Source: Rhodoferax sp. TH121 (GTDB lineage: Bacteria; Pseudomonadota; Gammaproteobacteria; Burkholderiales; Burkholderiaceae_C). From it: a stretch of DNA of 64,000 bases. Shown in pieces: positions 54,664 to 62,955 of this stretch. The stretch is from the NCBI RefSeq assembly GCF_002251855.1, contig NZ_NOXW01000019.1, forward strand, positions 1 through 64,000, given 5' to 3'. Both the position numbers and the translations under genes were made by a program. The stretch's first letter is position 1, and each line of letters begins with the position of its first letter. The notes below the pieces were generated by a model, which searched no databases, was not told the DNA's origin, and saw nothing but the letters and a program-made list of their open reading frames with translations.

Positions 54664-56030
54664 AGTTCAAAGGGCTTACGTTCTGTGTCAAGGCACACCG
54701 CCGTGCCAAGCATGCGCTGGGGCACTCGCTGCGCGTGAAGCTGGTGGCGCTGTTTGTGGTGCTGGCGCTCACCATGGCCGCGGCGTTTACCTTCGGCATG
54801 CAGGCTGCCATGGGGGCCAGCTGGCGCGCCGTGGCCAAGCCCTTGCTCACCGATTATGTGGACCGTCTGGCCGCCGATATTGGCAGCCCACCCAGCACCG
54901 AGCGGGCTTTGGCCCTGACCGAGCAACTGCCCCTGAGCATCCGCATCACCGGCCCCCAACTCAACTGGCGCAGCCACCCGCTGGAGCCTGAGCTGGACTG
55001 GATGTATGACGACCACGGCCCCGGGGAGGAATACAAGTTTTTCCAGCGCACCACCGCCGACGGGCACCGCGTCCAGTTCGGCATCAGCGTGCAGGCCTGG
55101 AACCAAAAGCCCCGCTTCATTGGCTGGGTCACGTTGGCCACCCTTTTGCTCTTGACCTGGGTGGCCTACAAATGGGTGCGACGCATGCTGCGCCCGCTGG
55201 ACGATATTCGGGCCGGAGCCCTGCGCTTTGGTGCGGGCGACTTTGCCCACCACATCCCCGTGCGCCACGCCCACCGCCCTGACGAGCTGGGCGAGCTGGC
55301 TGCGACCATCAACACCATGGGCGCGGATATTCATCAGATGCTTGAAGCCAAGCGCACGCTGCTGCTGGCCATCAGCCACGAGCTGCGCAGCCCGCTGACC
55401 CGCGCCCGCCTCAACACCGAGCTGCTGCCCGAGAGCAGCGAGGTACAGCCCAGCCGTGATGCGCTGCTGCGCGACCTGGCGCTGATGCGCGATCTGGTGA
55501 CCGACCTGCTGGAAAGCGAACGCCTGGCCAGCCCGCACGCCGCCCTGCACCGCGAGGCAGTCGACCTGCCGGCTCTGGTGCGCGATGTGGTGTGTGAATT
55601 GCAGTCCGCCCATGCGCAGGCCGATGGCTCTGGCGCGCCGAACATTGCCACTGCGCTGCCCCAGACCATGCCCCCGCTGTCGCTGGACCCCACCCGCATG
55701 CGCCTGCTGGTGCGCAACCTGCTGGACAACGCCCTGCGCCACAGCAGCGGTGCCAGTGCGCCGCCCCGGGTGGAGGTGCAAACCTTGGCCGACGGCGCTG
55801 TGCAGATCGCCGTGCGCGACTTCGGCCCCGGCGTCGCCGAAGACCAGCTCCCCCACCTGGGCCAACCCTTCTTCCGCCCGGACGCCGCCCGCACCCGCGA
55901 AGGCGGCGGCGTCGGCCTGGGCCTTTACCTTTGCCGCCTGGTCGCCCAGGCCCACGGCGGCAGCTTTGCCGTGCGCAATGTGCAGCCGGGGCTGGAAATC
56001 TGCGTGGTTCTGCCCGACCAGAAGTTGTAA
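54660..56030 (+). CDS. Sensor histidine kinase
   Basis: This 456-residue inner-membrane kinase has two membrane helices (about 20-45 and 155-175) around a periplasmic sensor domain, a HAMP segment (RRMLRPLDDIRAGALRFGAG), the phospho-His in LLAISHELRSPLTRARLN, the N-box LVRNLLDNALRHS and G-boxes DFGPGVAEDQ and GGGVGLGLYL. It pairs with the overlapping response regulator. Its stop is directly followed by a dispersed repeat. Confidence 0.93.
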   Translation: MKFKGLTFCVKAHRRAKHALGHSLRVKLVALFVVLALTMAAAFTFGMQAAMGASWRAVAKPLLTDYVDRLAADIGSPPSTERALALTEQLPLSIRITGPQLNWRSHPLEPELDWMYDDHGPGEEYKFFQRTTADGHRVQFGISVQAWNQKPRFIGWVTLATLLLLTWVAYKWVRRMLRPLDDIRAGALRFGAGDFAHHIPVRHAHRPDELGELAATINTMGADIHQMLEAKRTLLLAISHELRSPLTRARLNTELLPESSEVQPSRDALLRDLALMRDLVTDLLESERLASPHAALHREAVDLPALVRDVVCELQSAHAQADGSGAPNIATALPQTMPPLSLDPTRMRLLVRNLLDNALRHSSGASAPPRVEVQTLADGAVQIAVRDFGPGVAEDQLPHLGQPFFRPDAARTREGGGVGLGLYLCRLVAQAHGGSFAVRNVQPGLEICVVLPDQKL

Positions 56031-56090
56031 ATTGCTCCTGTATTGATAGCTGCTCGCGCAATAGATACCTGGGCTAGAGGCCAATTTCAA
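56031..56090 (+). repeat. Dispersed ~60-bp repeat, copy 13 (kinase-zeta convergent gap)
   Basis: ATTGCTCCTG, TATTGATAGCTGCTCGCGCA and GGGCTAGAGGCCAATTTCAA show all family blocks. It fills the gap between two convergent genes; the zeta-toxin stop codon lies in its last bases. Confidence 0.88.
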
Positions 56091-56683
56091 TCCCAAAGCA
56101 CCTGCCGTGCCCACTCGGGCATGGGCTGCACCAGTTCTTGTGTCCGGTCGCCTTTGCAGGTGGCCACGGCAGTGTGCGTGCCGGGCGTTACGTCAGCAGA
56201 GTCGTAAAGAATGGCGGCGTCGGCCAGGCGCACCGCTTGGGTGAGGTGGGCTAGCGTGCGCGTGTAACGCGCCAGAATGCGTTCAGGGGGCACAGTGTGG
56301 CCGCCCTCAAGAACCCGCTGAGCCACGCGCGCCAGCAGGCGTCCCGGCCTGTCCAACGCCACCACCAACAGCATGACGAAGAAGCCTGCTGCTTGGGCCT
56401 CTTGAATGAGCACGAGTTTGGACTTGTGTGAGAACACAGTCTCGCTCGCAAATGACTGACCTGCTTGCAGCAGCGCGGCCCGGCGCGCGTCGGCCCACTG
56501 GCGGGCTTGCTCAGAGCGCTGCGCTGGGTCGGCAATGTGTTGCAGGTGTGCGGTCTCGTGCAGGTCGGCGTTCACAAACTCTGCTGCGGCCGGGATGGTG
56601 CCTGCCAATACCAGTGCGCGATACAGGGTGGACTTGCCTGCGCCGTTGGGCCCGGCCAGCAGGTAGAAGACGGGTTGCCCCAT
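56087..56683 (-). CDS. Zeta-toxin-like P-loop kinase
   Basis: This 198-residue protein starts with a Walker A motif in LLAGPNGAGKSTLYR and carries EFVNADLH and SFASETVFSHKSKL, features of zeta toxins that phosphorylate UDP-GlcNAc sugars and block cell-wall synthesis. The antitoxin-like gene ends one base before its ATG. murA, whose pathway zeta toxins affect, lies nearby; this may be coincidence. Some members of this group act as plain ATPases. Confidence 0.8.
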   Translation of the reverse strand: MGQPVFYLLAGPNGAGKSTLYRALVLAGTIPAAAEFVNADLHETAHLQHIADPAQRSEQARQWADARRAALLQAGQSFASETVFSHKSKLVLIQEAQAAGFFVMLLVVALDRPGRLLARVAQRVLEGGHTVPPERILARYTRTLAHLTQAVRLADAAILYDSADVTPGTHTAVATCKGDRTQELVQPMPEWARQVLWD

Positions 56684-56684
56684 G

Positions 56685-57020
56685 TCAGGCAGTTGCCGGG
56701 CTTGCCTTGCTTCGGTTGTTGGCTACCACCTCACGCACCCGTTGTGCCAGGCTGCCATCGTTCTCCACGGCCATGAATTGGGCGAGCAGGTCGTCCGCCT
56801 GGCTGGGGCGAGCGCGCTTGGCGGCGGCCTCGTAGTTGGCAATGGCGGTTTGTGCTTCTTGGGCAGTCAGGCCGCTGTGCTCCACGATGCGGCCTAGCGT
56901 AGCCCAGTATTCCACTTGTCCGGCTACCGACCGGCGCATGGGTTGCGCTGCCTCGCGTGCTTGGTCCACCAAGGCGGCGGGAAGTTTGACGGATGCAAAA
57001 CCGGTGGGGGCTTGGGACAT
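56685..57020 (-). CDS. ParD-like antitoxin
   Basis: This 111-residue protein has an N-terminal ribbon-helix-helix-like part (GFASVKLPAALVDQAREAAQ, RRSVAGQVEYWATLGRIVEH) typical of ParD-like antitoxins found beside zeta toxins. The ATG at 57020 has GGAG upstream. The gene is coupled to the toxin gene. Two inverted repeats directly upstream are likely autoregulatory sites. Confidence 0.8.
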   Translation of the reverse strand: MSQAPTGFASVKLPAALVDQAREAAQPMRRSVAGQVEYWATLGRIVEHSGLTAQEAQTAIANYEAAAKRARPSQADDLLAQFMAVENDGSLAQRVREVVANNRSKASPATA

Positions 57021-57034
57021 GACATTTCTCCTGA

Positions 57035-57053
57035 TTGGCGCATTTTGCGCCAA
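57035..57053. promoter_or_regulatory. Operator-like palindrome before antitoxin gene
   Basis: TTGGCGCA and TGCGCCAA form a perfect 8-bp inverted repeat with a 3-base spacer, 15 bases before the antitoxin ATG. It is a plausible site for autoregulation by the antitoxin or toxin-antitoxin complex. Confidence 0.6.
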
Positions 57054-57105
57054 TTTGGCTAAATTGGCAGAAAATCATTCTCTGCTGTGATGGGCGGCTC
57101 CACTA

Positions 57106-57138
57106 CATTCAATATTCGCGATTCACAAATATTGAATG
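57106..57138. promoter_or_regulatory. AT-rich inverted repeat between antitoxin and murA
   Basis: CATTCAATATT and AATATTGAATG are perfect 11-bp arms separated by 11 bp, one helical turn. The protein that binds it is unknown; it could belong to either divergent gene. Confidence 0.55.
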
Positions 57139-57350
57139 CAAGTGCAACTTAAATCCCAAGATTTCCTGGCAGCTCTCATGCGCGGGGCTCTGGGCCATCC
57201 GGGTTGGTCGTATGCGCGGTCTATCAGCCTCTGTCGGGCGCGATTGCACAGTAAATCGGCGAAGATCCACAGGCTGTATTAAAAATTCAAACTCTTCGTG
57301 GGCGACCTCGCGCTCGAAAACGCGTAAAGCAACCACAACCATATTTATTT

Positions 57351-58628
57351 ATGTCTACTTTTGAAATCGAAGGCGGCGTGCCCCTGCGGGGCACGATCCG
57401 CGCCTCTGGCAACAAGAACGCCATCCTGCCCATGATTGCGGCCTGCATCCTGACCGACCGGGAGGTGGTGCTGGACAACGTGCCCGACATCATCGACGTG
57501 CGCCACATGCTGGACGTGATCGTCGAGATTGGTGGCAAGGTGGAGCGCAGCGGTGAGCGCGTGAGCATCCATGTAGCCAGCGTGCGCACCAATGAGATTG
57601 GGCAGGCGCTGTGCAACAAGGTGCGTACCTCCATCCTCTGCGTGGCCGGCCTGCTGCACCGCACCGGCAAGGCGCGCCTCTACCCGCCCGGTGGCGACGT
57701 GATTGGCCGCCGCAGGCTGGATACGCATTTCTACGGTCTGATGAAGCTGGGTGCCAAGGTGTCCATCGAAGCGACCTATGACTTTGAAGTGCCCGGCGCG
57801 CTGACCGGCGCCGAGCTGTTCTTTGACGAACCCTCCGTCACCGGTACCGAGCACATCCTGATGGCTGCCGCCGTGAGCCGCGGCCACACCCTGATCCGTA
57901 ACGCGGCCTGCGAGCCGCATGTGCAAGACCTGGCCCACCTGCTCAACGCCATGGGCGCCAAGATCACCGGCATTGGCACCAACCAGCTCAGCGTGGAGGG
58001 CGTGCCTTCCTTGGGCGGTGCGCACTACAGTGTGTGCCACGACCATATCGAGGCTGCGTCCTACCTGGCGCTGGCTGCTGCCACGGGCGGCGAGATCACG
58101 GTGGAAGGCACCGACAAGCACGCCTACGGCATGTGCCACCGCGTGTTCGAGACCCTGGGCGTCAAGATTGAGCTGCACGACAAGCACATCTACCTGCCCG
58201 CCAACCAGACCCTGCGCGTGACGCGCGAGTTCGACGGTGCCATGCCGGTCATTGGCGACGGCCCCTGGCCCCAGTTCGCCACCGACCAGATGAGCTGCAT
58301 GATCACGCTGGCCACGCAAGTGGAGGGCAATGTGCTGTTCTTCGAGAAGATGTTCGAGTCGCGCCTGTACTTTGTGGACAAGCTCATCGCCATGGGCGCG
58401 GCCGCCGTGGTGTGCGACCCGCACCGCGTGGTCATCAGCGGGCGCAGCAAGCTGCGCGGCACCACACTGCCTTCCCCCGACATCCGTGCGGGCATGGCGC
58501 TGCTGGGCGCGGCCTTGTGCGCGAGTGGCAAGTCCACGCTGCAAAATGCCAACATGATCCAGCGCGGCTACGAGAAGTTGGACGAGAAGCTGCTGGCGCT
58601 GGGCGCCCGCATCACGCTGAAGGCCTGA
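57351..58628 (+). CDS. murA: UDP-N-acetylglucosamine 1-carboxyvinyltransferase
   Basis: This enzyme catalyses the first committed step of peptidoglycan synthesis, adding enolpyruvate to UDP-GlcNAc. The 425-residue protein starts at the usual FEIEGGVPLRGTIRASGNKN. The active-site Cys is in SILCVAGLLHRTGKARLYPP, which fits a variant loop; the Cys115 equivalent cannot be fixed by eye. Later blocks are TEHILMAAAVSRGHTLIRNA and DLRAGMAL-like PDIRAGMALLGAAL. A dispersed repeat follows. Confidence 0.93.
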   Translation: MSTFEIEGGVPLRGTIRASGNKNAILPMIAACILTDREVVLDNVPDIIDVRHMLDVIVEIGGKVERSGERVSIHVASVRTNEIGQALCNKVRTSILCVAGLLHRTGKARLYPPGGDVIGRRRLDTHFYGLMKLGAKVSIEATYDFEVPGALTGAELFFDEPSVTGTEHILMAAAVSRGHTLIRNAACEPHVQDLAHLLNAMGAKITGIGTNQLSVEGVPSLGGAHYSVCHDHIEAASYLALAAATGGEITVEGTDKHAYGMCHRVFETLGVKIELHDKHIYLPANQTLRVTREFDGAMPVIGDGPWPQFATDQMSCMITLATQVEGNVLFFEKMFESRLYFVDKLIAMGAAAVVCDPHRVVISGRSKLRGTTLPSPDIRAGMALLGAALCASGKSTLQNANMIQRGYEKLDEKLLALGARITLKA

Positions 58629-58629
58629 G

Positions 58630-58690
58630 ATTGCTATATAAAAAGTAGCTGCTTGCGCATATTCCATAAGGGCTGGAGCCCTATTTGATG
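58630..58690 (+). repeat. Dispersed ~60-bp repeat, copy 14 (murA-hdac gap)
   Basis: ATTGCTATATAAAAAGTAGC, TGCTTGCGCATATTCCATAA and GGGCTGGAGCCCTATTTGAT show the full block order. It fills most of the gap before the deacetylase gene. It is a good reference copy. Confidence 0.9.
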
Positions 58691-58709
58691 CCTAAAAGAG
58701 GCCTTAGCC

Positions 58710-59750
58710 ATGAAAACCTTCTACAACCACCTGCACGCCCAGCACCAGGGCAAGGTCGAGATGTTCCGCGGTGCGCTGGTACCGTGTTTTGAAGTGCCGG
58801 CCCGTGCTGACCATGTGTTGGCGGAGCTCAAGCGCCGCCAGCTGGGCACGGTGCTGGAGCCGCAGGCCTTTGACGACAGCGCACTCACCGCCATCCACAG
58901 TCCGCGCTACCTGAACTTCCTGGCCACGGCCTGGGACCAGTGGGTGGCGCTGGACCCGGCCAACGCGGACAAGGACATCCTGCCCTCGGTCTGGCCTACG
59001 CGCACCTTCCGCTCTGACATCGAGCCCGATAACTTTGCCGCCAAAGTGGGCCTCTATTCGTATGACGCCGGCTCGCCTTTCACCCGCGGTACCTGGGTGG
59101 CCGCGCGTGCCGGCGCCCACTGCGCGCTGAGCGCGGCGCAGGCCCTGTTAGCCGGCGACCGCGCGTCCTTCGCGCTGAGCCGCCCGCCGGGTCACCACGC
59201 GGGCGCCGATTTCTTTGGCGGCTACTGCTTCCTCAACAACGCTGCCCTGGCCGCGCAGCACTTGCGCAATGCGGGCCTGAAGAAGGTGGCCGTGCTGGAC
59301 GTGGACTACCACCATGGCAACGGCACGCAAGCCATCTTTTACGACCGCCCGGATGTGTTCTTTGCCAGCATCCACGGCGACCCACGCACCGAGTACCCCT
59401 TCTACTTGGGCCATGCCGATGAAAAAGGGCAGGGCGCGGGGCTGGGTGCCAACCTCAACCTGCCGCAGCCGCGTGGCACCGCCTACGCCACCTGGGCGCA
59501 GGCGCTGGACACGGCCTTGGCCGCCATCCAGGCCTTTGGTGCCGAGGCATTGGTGGTGTCGCTGGGCATGGACACCTTCGAGGGTGACCCGATTTCCGGC
59601 TTTACCCTGAAGAGCGACGACTACCTCCGCGTGGGCGAGCGCCTGGCGCGCGCCGGTCTGCCCACGGCCTTCATTTTTGAGGGCGGCTATGCCGTGGAAG
59701 AGGTCGGCATCAACGCCGTGAATGTGCTGGAGGCTTTTACAAGCGCTTAA
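58710..59750 (+). CDS. Histone deacetylase-family amidohydrolase
   Basis: This 346-residue zinc amidohydrolase resembles bacterial acetylpolyamine deacetylases. Active-site motifs are SRPPGHHAGADFFGG and VAVLDVDYHHGNGTQAIFYD, with SLGMDTFEGDPISGF holding the third metal ligand. Substrates may be acetylated polyamines or similar amides. It begins 20 bases after a dispersed repeat and has its own start. Confidence 0.9.
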   Translation: MKTFYNHLHAQHQGKVEMFRGALVPCFEVPARADHVLAELKRRQLGTVLEPQAFDDSALTAIHSPRYLNFLATAWDQWVALDPANADKDILPSVWPTRTFRSDIEPDNFAAKVGLYSYDAGSPFTRGTWVAARAGAHCALSAAQALLAGDRASFALSRPPGHHAGADFFGGYCFLNNAALAAQHLRNAGLKKVAVLDVDYHHGNGTQAIFYDRPDVFFASIHGDPRTEYPFYLGHADEKGQGAGLGANLNLPQPRGTAYATWAQALDTALAAIQAFGAEALVVSLGMDTFEGDPISGFTLKSDDYLRVGERLARAGLPTAFIFEGGYAVEEVGINAVNVLEAFTSA

Positions 59751-59798
59751 CAAGTTTTGGCCCGCCGCGCCTGCCCGGTGCGGCTAAGCTCCCGCCCC

Positions 59799-60443
59799 AT
59801 GATCCGAATTTCTTTTATGCCGGACCGCCTGCGCGCCGGCCCCCGCCACTGGCTGCTGGTCGGCCTGCTGGGCACCCTGTTGGCCTGCGCTGGTGTGCCC
59901 GCTTGGGCCAATGCCGACGACGGCTACACCGATCGGCTGGTGACCGAGTTTGCTCCGTGGGTGGGTAGCCCGCAGGACACGGCAGCGCTGGTGCAGAGCT
60001 TGCAAAGTGGTCAGGCGCTGGACCCTGGCGCTGCAAGCGCAGGTGTGCCCGCTACGGGGGCATTGGGGTATGGCGAAACACGCTTGGCGCTCAAGCTGGC
60101 GCAGGCCACCCTGGCGCAGGAGGGGGTGACCCAGCCCAGTGGTGCGCAAATCCAGGCGGCTTTGCACGGCGGCACCTTGGACACAATCAATGGCCCCAAG
60201 CCCCTGGCCGGTGTGCTACCGCAACGTGCCCAAGGCGTGAGCTGGGGGGCGATGGCGCAGAGCGCGGGCTTGTCGGTGGAGGACCTGATTCCACCCAAAT
60301 CCGCGGCGCCCAAAAAAGTCGTCCGCAAAACGGCCAAAACCAAGATGGCGTCTGGCAAACCCGCAGCCAAGGCGGGCAGCAAGCCCAAGTCCAAGCAGGC
60401 CGCATCTCCACGCAAGGCGACGTCGAAAAAGTCTGCCAAATAA
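59799..60443 (+). CDS. Exported protein with histone-H1-like basic tail
   Basis: The predicted 214-residue protein has a signal peptide (WLLVGLLGTLLACAGVPAWA), a helical middle domain (YGETRLALKLAQATLAQEGV) and a tail of about 45 residues made of Lys, Ala, Ser and Pro, as in AlgP or histone-H1-like proteins. A Lys-rich tail after an export signal is uncommon and could bind an anionic polymer such as LPS, DNA or teichoic-like material. An ATG at 59817 is also possible. No family recognised. Confidence 0.65.
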   Translation: MIRISFMPDRLRAGPRHWLLVGLLGTLLACAGVPAWANADDGYTDRLVTEFAPWVGSPQDTAALVQSLQSGQALDPGAASAGVPATGALGYGETRLALKLAQATLAQEGVTQPSGAQIQAALHGGTLDTINGPKPLAGVLPQRAQGVSWGAMAQSAGLSVEDLIPPKSAAPKKVVRKTAKTKMASGKPAAKAGSKPKSKQAASPRKATSKKSAK

Positions 60444-60455
60444 ACCAGCTGCGTT

Positions 60456-61649
60456 TTAGGGTGTGTCGCCGCGCCGGGTGCGCAGCAGCGCGAGCAACCC
60501 TACCGCGGCCACCGCAATCAGTACCAATGGAAACCCCCGCGTGGGAGACCAATCAATCAGCGCGCCTGAGAGGGCCGAGGCCACCAGCCCGCCCAGCGTG
60601 TAATTGAGCACCAGCACTGCGGTGCTATTGACCAGGGTGATGCCCTGTTCGCGCGCACCGATGTCTGTCATGCTCAGGGTGTAGAGGCTGCTACCCGCCG
60701 CACCCAGCACAAACACGATGGGCCAGGCCAGCCACTGCGCTTGCGCCACCAGCGGCAGCCCACAGGCCGCCACCAGCGCAATCGCCGCGCTCAGTGTCAT
60801 CAGCGTACGTCGCCCGCGCACCTTGTCCGCATATCGGTCGGCCACCATGCCCACGGGAATGGCGGCCAGCGTGCTGCCCAGGCCGCTGACCGAAATCAGC
60901 AATGCCGCCGCCGCTGCACCCAGGCCCATGGCCAGGCCATACAGCGGAAGGATGGAGGCCAAACCCAGCTCAAAAAAACCGCCTATAAATCCGGCCAGCA
61001 TGATCGCGGGGTGGCTGCGCACGGCCAGCCACAGGCCATGCAGGCCCACCGGTGTCTGGGCCGATTCGGCATGTGGTGGCACCACAGGAATCAGTGCCGT
61101 CCATGCCAGGCCGACGCCGAGCAGGGCAATGACCAAGCCCAGCGCCGCCTGCCCATCCGGCCCGACCCAGGCCAGCAGCGTGGGGCCGATGATGAAGGTG
61201 GCGCCCACCATGGTGGCGTAGATGCCGATGTAGCGGCCCAGTCGGTCCGAAGGCGAGAACTCGGCAATAAAGGCCTCGGCCAGCACCCAGCGCAAGCCGC
61301 CCGCCACGCCAGCCAGCAGCTCCAGGGAAAACCACAGCCAGAGCGCGTCGGTGGTCAAAAATCCAATCGCAGCCAGCAGCGGCGCGCCCGACGCAAACCA
61401 CATGGTGCGCCGCTGTCCCCAGCGCCGGGTGAGCGCGGAGGCAAACGGGGTGACGATAAAAATGCCCAGCCAAGTGGTGGCGGCAAACAGGCCCGCCACA
61501 GATGTGGACACCTCGCGCTGCGTCAGCAGCACCAGCATCAGCGGCGAGAGCATGAACACGCCTGAGAGCTGGAACAGCGTGGACCCAAAGACCGCCAGCA
61601 GCCCCATGGGGGAGCCGGGGCCGTTGCGCCGCGGAGCACCTGCACTCAT
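60456..61649 (-). CDS. MFS transporter
   Basis: This 397-residue protein has about 12 hydrophobic helices and MFS-type loops (SALTRRWGQRRTMW between helices 2 and 3; VADRYADKVRGRRTLM mid-protein). It resembles sugar-efflux or drug-efflux transporters. It starts within the stop codon of the HAD gene (ATGA), so the two form one unit. Substrate unknown. Confidence 0.85.
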   Translation of the reverse strand: MSAGAPRRNGPGSPMGLLAVFGSTLFQLSGVFMLSPLMLVLLTQREVSTSVAGLFAATTWLGIFIVTPFASALTRRWGQRRTMWFASGAPLLAAIGFLTTDALWLWFSLELLAGVAGGLRWVLAEAFIAEFSPSDRLGRYIGIYATMVGATFIIGPTLLAWVGPDGQAALGLVIALLGVGLAWTALIPVVPPHAESAQTPVGLHGLWLAVRSHPAIMLAGFIGGFFELGLASILPLYGLAMGLGAAAAALLISVSGLGSTLAAIPVGMVADRYADKVRGRRTLMTLSAAIALVAACGLPLVAQAQWLAWPIVFVLGAAGSSLYTLSMTDIGAREQGITLVNSTAVLVLNYTLGGLVASALSGALIDWSPTRGFPLVLIAVAAVGLLALLRTRRGDTP

Positions 61650-62503
61650 GCGCCACGCGCTCGCAGAATGGCGCGTGCCACTTCGGCAAAGCCAGCGCCG
61701 CGCTCAGCCTGTGCCACGTAGCGTGGCAGGTGTTGGAGCTGCGGGGCAAAGTGGGCGATATTGGCCACCCCCACGCTGTGCGTGAAGTGTTCAAACATGG
61801 CCTGGTCGTTGCCCGAGTCGCCCACAAACACCCAGCGGTCCAGCTCGGTGGGCAAGTCGCGCCCCAGCAGTTCGCGCGCAATCCAGCAGGCGCCCTGCCA
61901 TTTGTTGAAGTTGCCAAAGCAGCCGTGGATGTGGATGCTGCTCACCGTGGTTTGCATGCCCGCATGCTGCAGCACGGCCAGCACCTGCTGCACGGTATCG
62001 GGCGAGAGGCGGGCGAATTCTGCGTAGTCAAACGCCAAGTCCGTCTCGCGCCCGGCGCTGTCGCGGCTGAGCTGCACGCCGGGCACCTCGGCCATTACCT
62101 GGGCCGCAATGGCCTGCATGCGGGCCTGGTTGGCGGTGCGTGTCTCGACATCTTGTTGATACAGTTTTGATAGCTGCTTGCGCAGATTTGACGGGGTCTG
62201 CAGGCCTTTTTGTCTTGTATTTGTGCCAGTTGATTCGTGCACGAAGGCCACTGCTCCGTTCTCCGCCACCATGGCGTCCACCGGCCATGCGGCGCCGTGG
62301 GTGCCGGCCATAAACGGCTCGCACCAGCCAATGGGCCGCCCTGTGATGGGGATGACGAACAGGCCTGCGGCCTTCAGGTCGGCCAGCGCCTGCAGCGCGT
62401 CCGCGGTGATGGCGCCTTGGGTGGTCAGGGTATCGTCAATGTCGGTGAACACACCCACCACAGTGCGGCGGGCGGCTTCGGGCCAGTGGGTCAGGGCTTG
62501 CAT
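61646..62503 (-). CDS. HAD-family phosphatase (mannosyl-3-phosphoglycerate type)
   Basis: This 285-residue Cof-type HAD hydrolase has VGVFTDIDDTLTTQGAIT (nucleophile Asp), IPITGRPIGWCEPF, and the Mg-binding RWVFVGDSGNDQAMFEHF. Relatives act on phosphosugars. The ATG at 62503 is preferred over an upstream in-frame start. A dispersed-repeat copy is translated within its cap region (LRKQLSKLY). It is coupled to the MFS gene, which hints at a sugar export or salvage role. Confidence 0.82.
   Translation of the reverse strand: MQALTHWPEAARRTVVGVFTDIDDTLTTQGAITADALQALADLKAAGLFVIPITGRPIGWCEPFMAGTHGAAWPVDAMVAENGAVAFVHESTGTNTRQKGLQTPSNLRKQLSKLYQQDVETRTANQARMQAIAAQVMAEVPGVQLSRDSAGRETDLAFDYAEFARLSPDTVQQVLAVLQHAGMQTTVSSIHIHGCFGNFNKWQGACWIARELLGRDLPTELDRWVFVGDSGNDQAMFEHFTHSVGVANIAHFAPQLQHLPRYVAQAERGAGFAEVARAILRARGA
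62160..62212 (+). repeat. Dispersed ~60-bp repeat, copy 15 (inside HAD gene)
   Basis: GTTTTGATAGCTGCTTGCGC followed by GGGGTCTGCAGGCCTTTTTG matches the family centre and right end. The gene reads it on the minus strand in a frame different from most other intragenic copies. Confidence 0.75.
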
Positions 62504-62560
62504 GGGGTTCGGTATGCTGTGGTGCTTGTGCGCCAAGGCGCGATGGTCTGGGAGGTGGAG

Positions 62561-62923
62561 ATGTTGCGTGGTTTGATCATGGGCGTGTCATTGTGGCTGC
62601 TGGCGTGGAGCGCTCTGGCGCAAACGCATGGCGACCCATCTTTCACCTGCCAGCGCGCCGCCGCCAAGGTCGACAGTCTCATTGAGGACTGGCACGCCAT
62701 GGTGCTGGAGTTCCATGCCGAGGCCCAGAACCCGTCCGTGCTGCAGATGTGGGCCGAGCACCGCAAGGGCCGGCTGAAAACCAATTTTCAAAAGCACTGC
62801 AAGCGCGAGTGGAACACCCATCAGGCCATATTTACATGTTTCAGTGGCTCTGTCAGCGAGATGGGTTTGGCACTATGCCGCCAGGCAGATACCAACCCCA
62901 ACGGCTGGCAATACAAGCCCTAG
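62561..62923 (+). CDS. Small periplasmic four-cysteine protein
   Basis: This 120-residue protein has a signal peptide (MGVSLWLLAWSALAQ) and a mature domain with four Cys (FTCQR, KHCKR, FTCFS, ALCRQ), fitting two disulfides. GGAGGTGGAG precedes the ATG closely, which decides the start. The downstream end faces prfC, with 32 bases between the stops. No family recognised. Confidence 0.65.
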   Translation: MLRGLIMGVSLWLLAWSALAQTHGDPSFTCQRAAAKVDSLIEDWHAMVLEFHAEAQNPSVLQMWAEHRKGRLKTNFQKHCKREWNTHQAIFTCFSGSVSEMGLALCRQADTNPNGWQYKP

Positions 62924-62955
62924 CTGGGGATATGCCAGCCAGGTCTGATGGCCGC

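Larger units (their letters stand above)
57021..57350. other. Antitoxin-murA divergent gap with palindromes
   Basis: This 330-base gap holds no gene I can support. It contains a perfect hairpin TTGGCGCA-TTT-TGCGCCAA (57035-57053), an overlapping CCAATTT/AAATTGG repeat (57050-57067), and an 11-bp inverted repeat CATTCAATATT/AATATTGAATG (57106-57138). Bases 57140-57350 should carry the murA promoter; no clear boxes stand out. Confidence 0.6.

Noticed and set aside
57139-57270. Possible remnant gene upstream of murA
   Set aside because: A short plus-strand frame exists but has no ribosome-binding site, no family resemblance and ends early.
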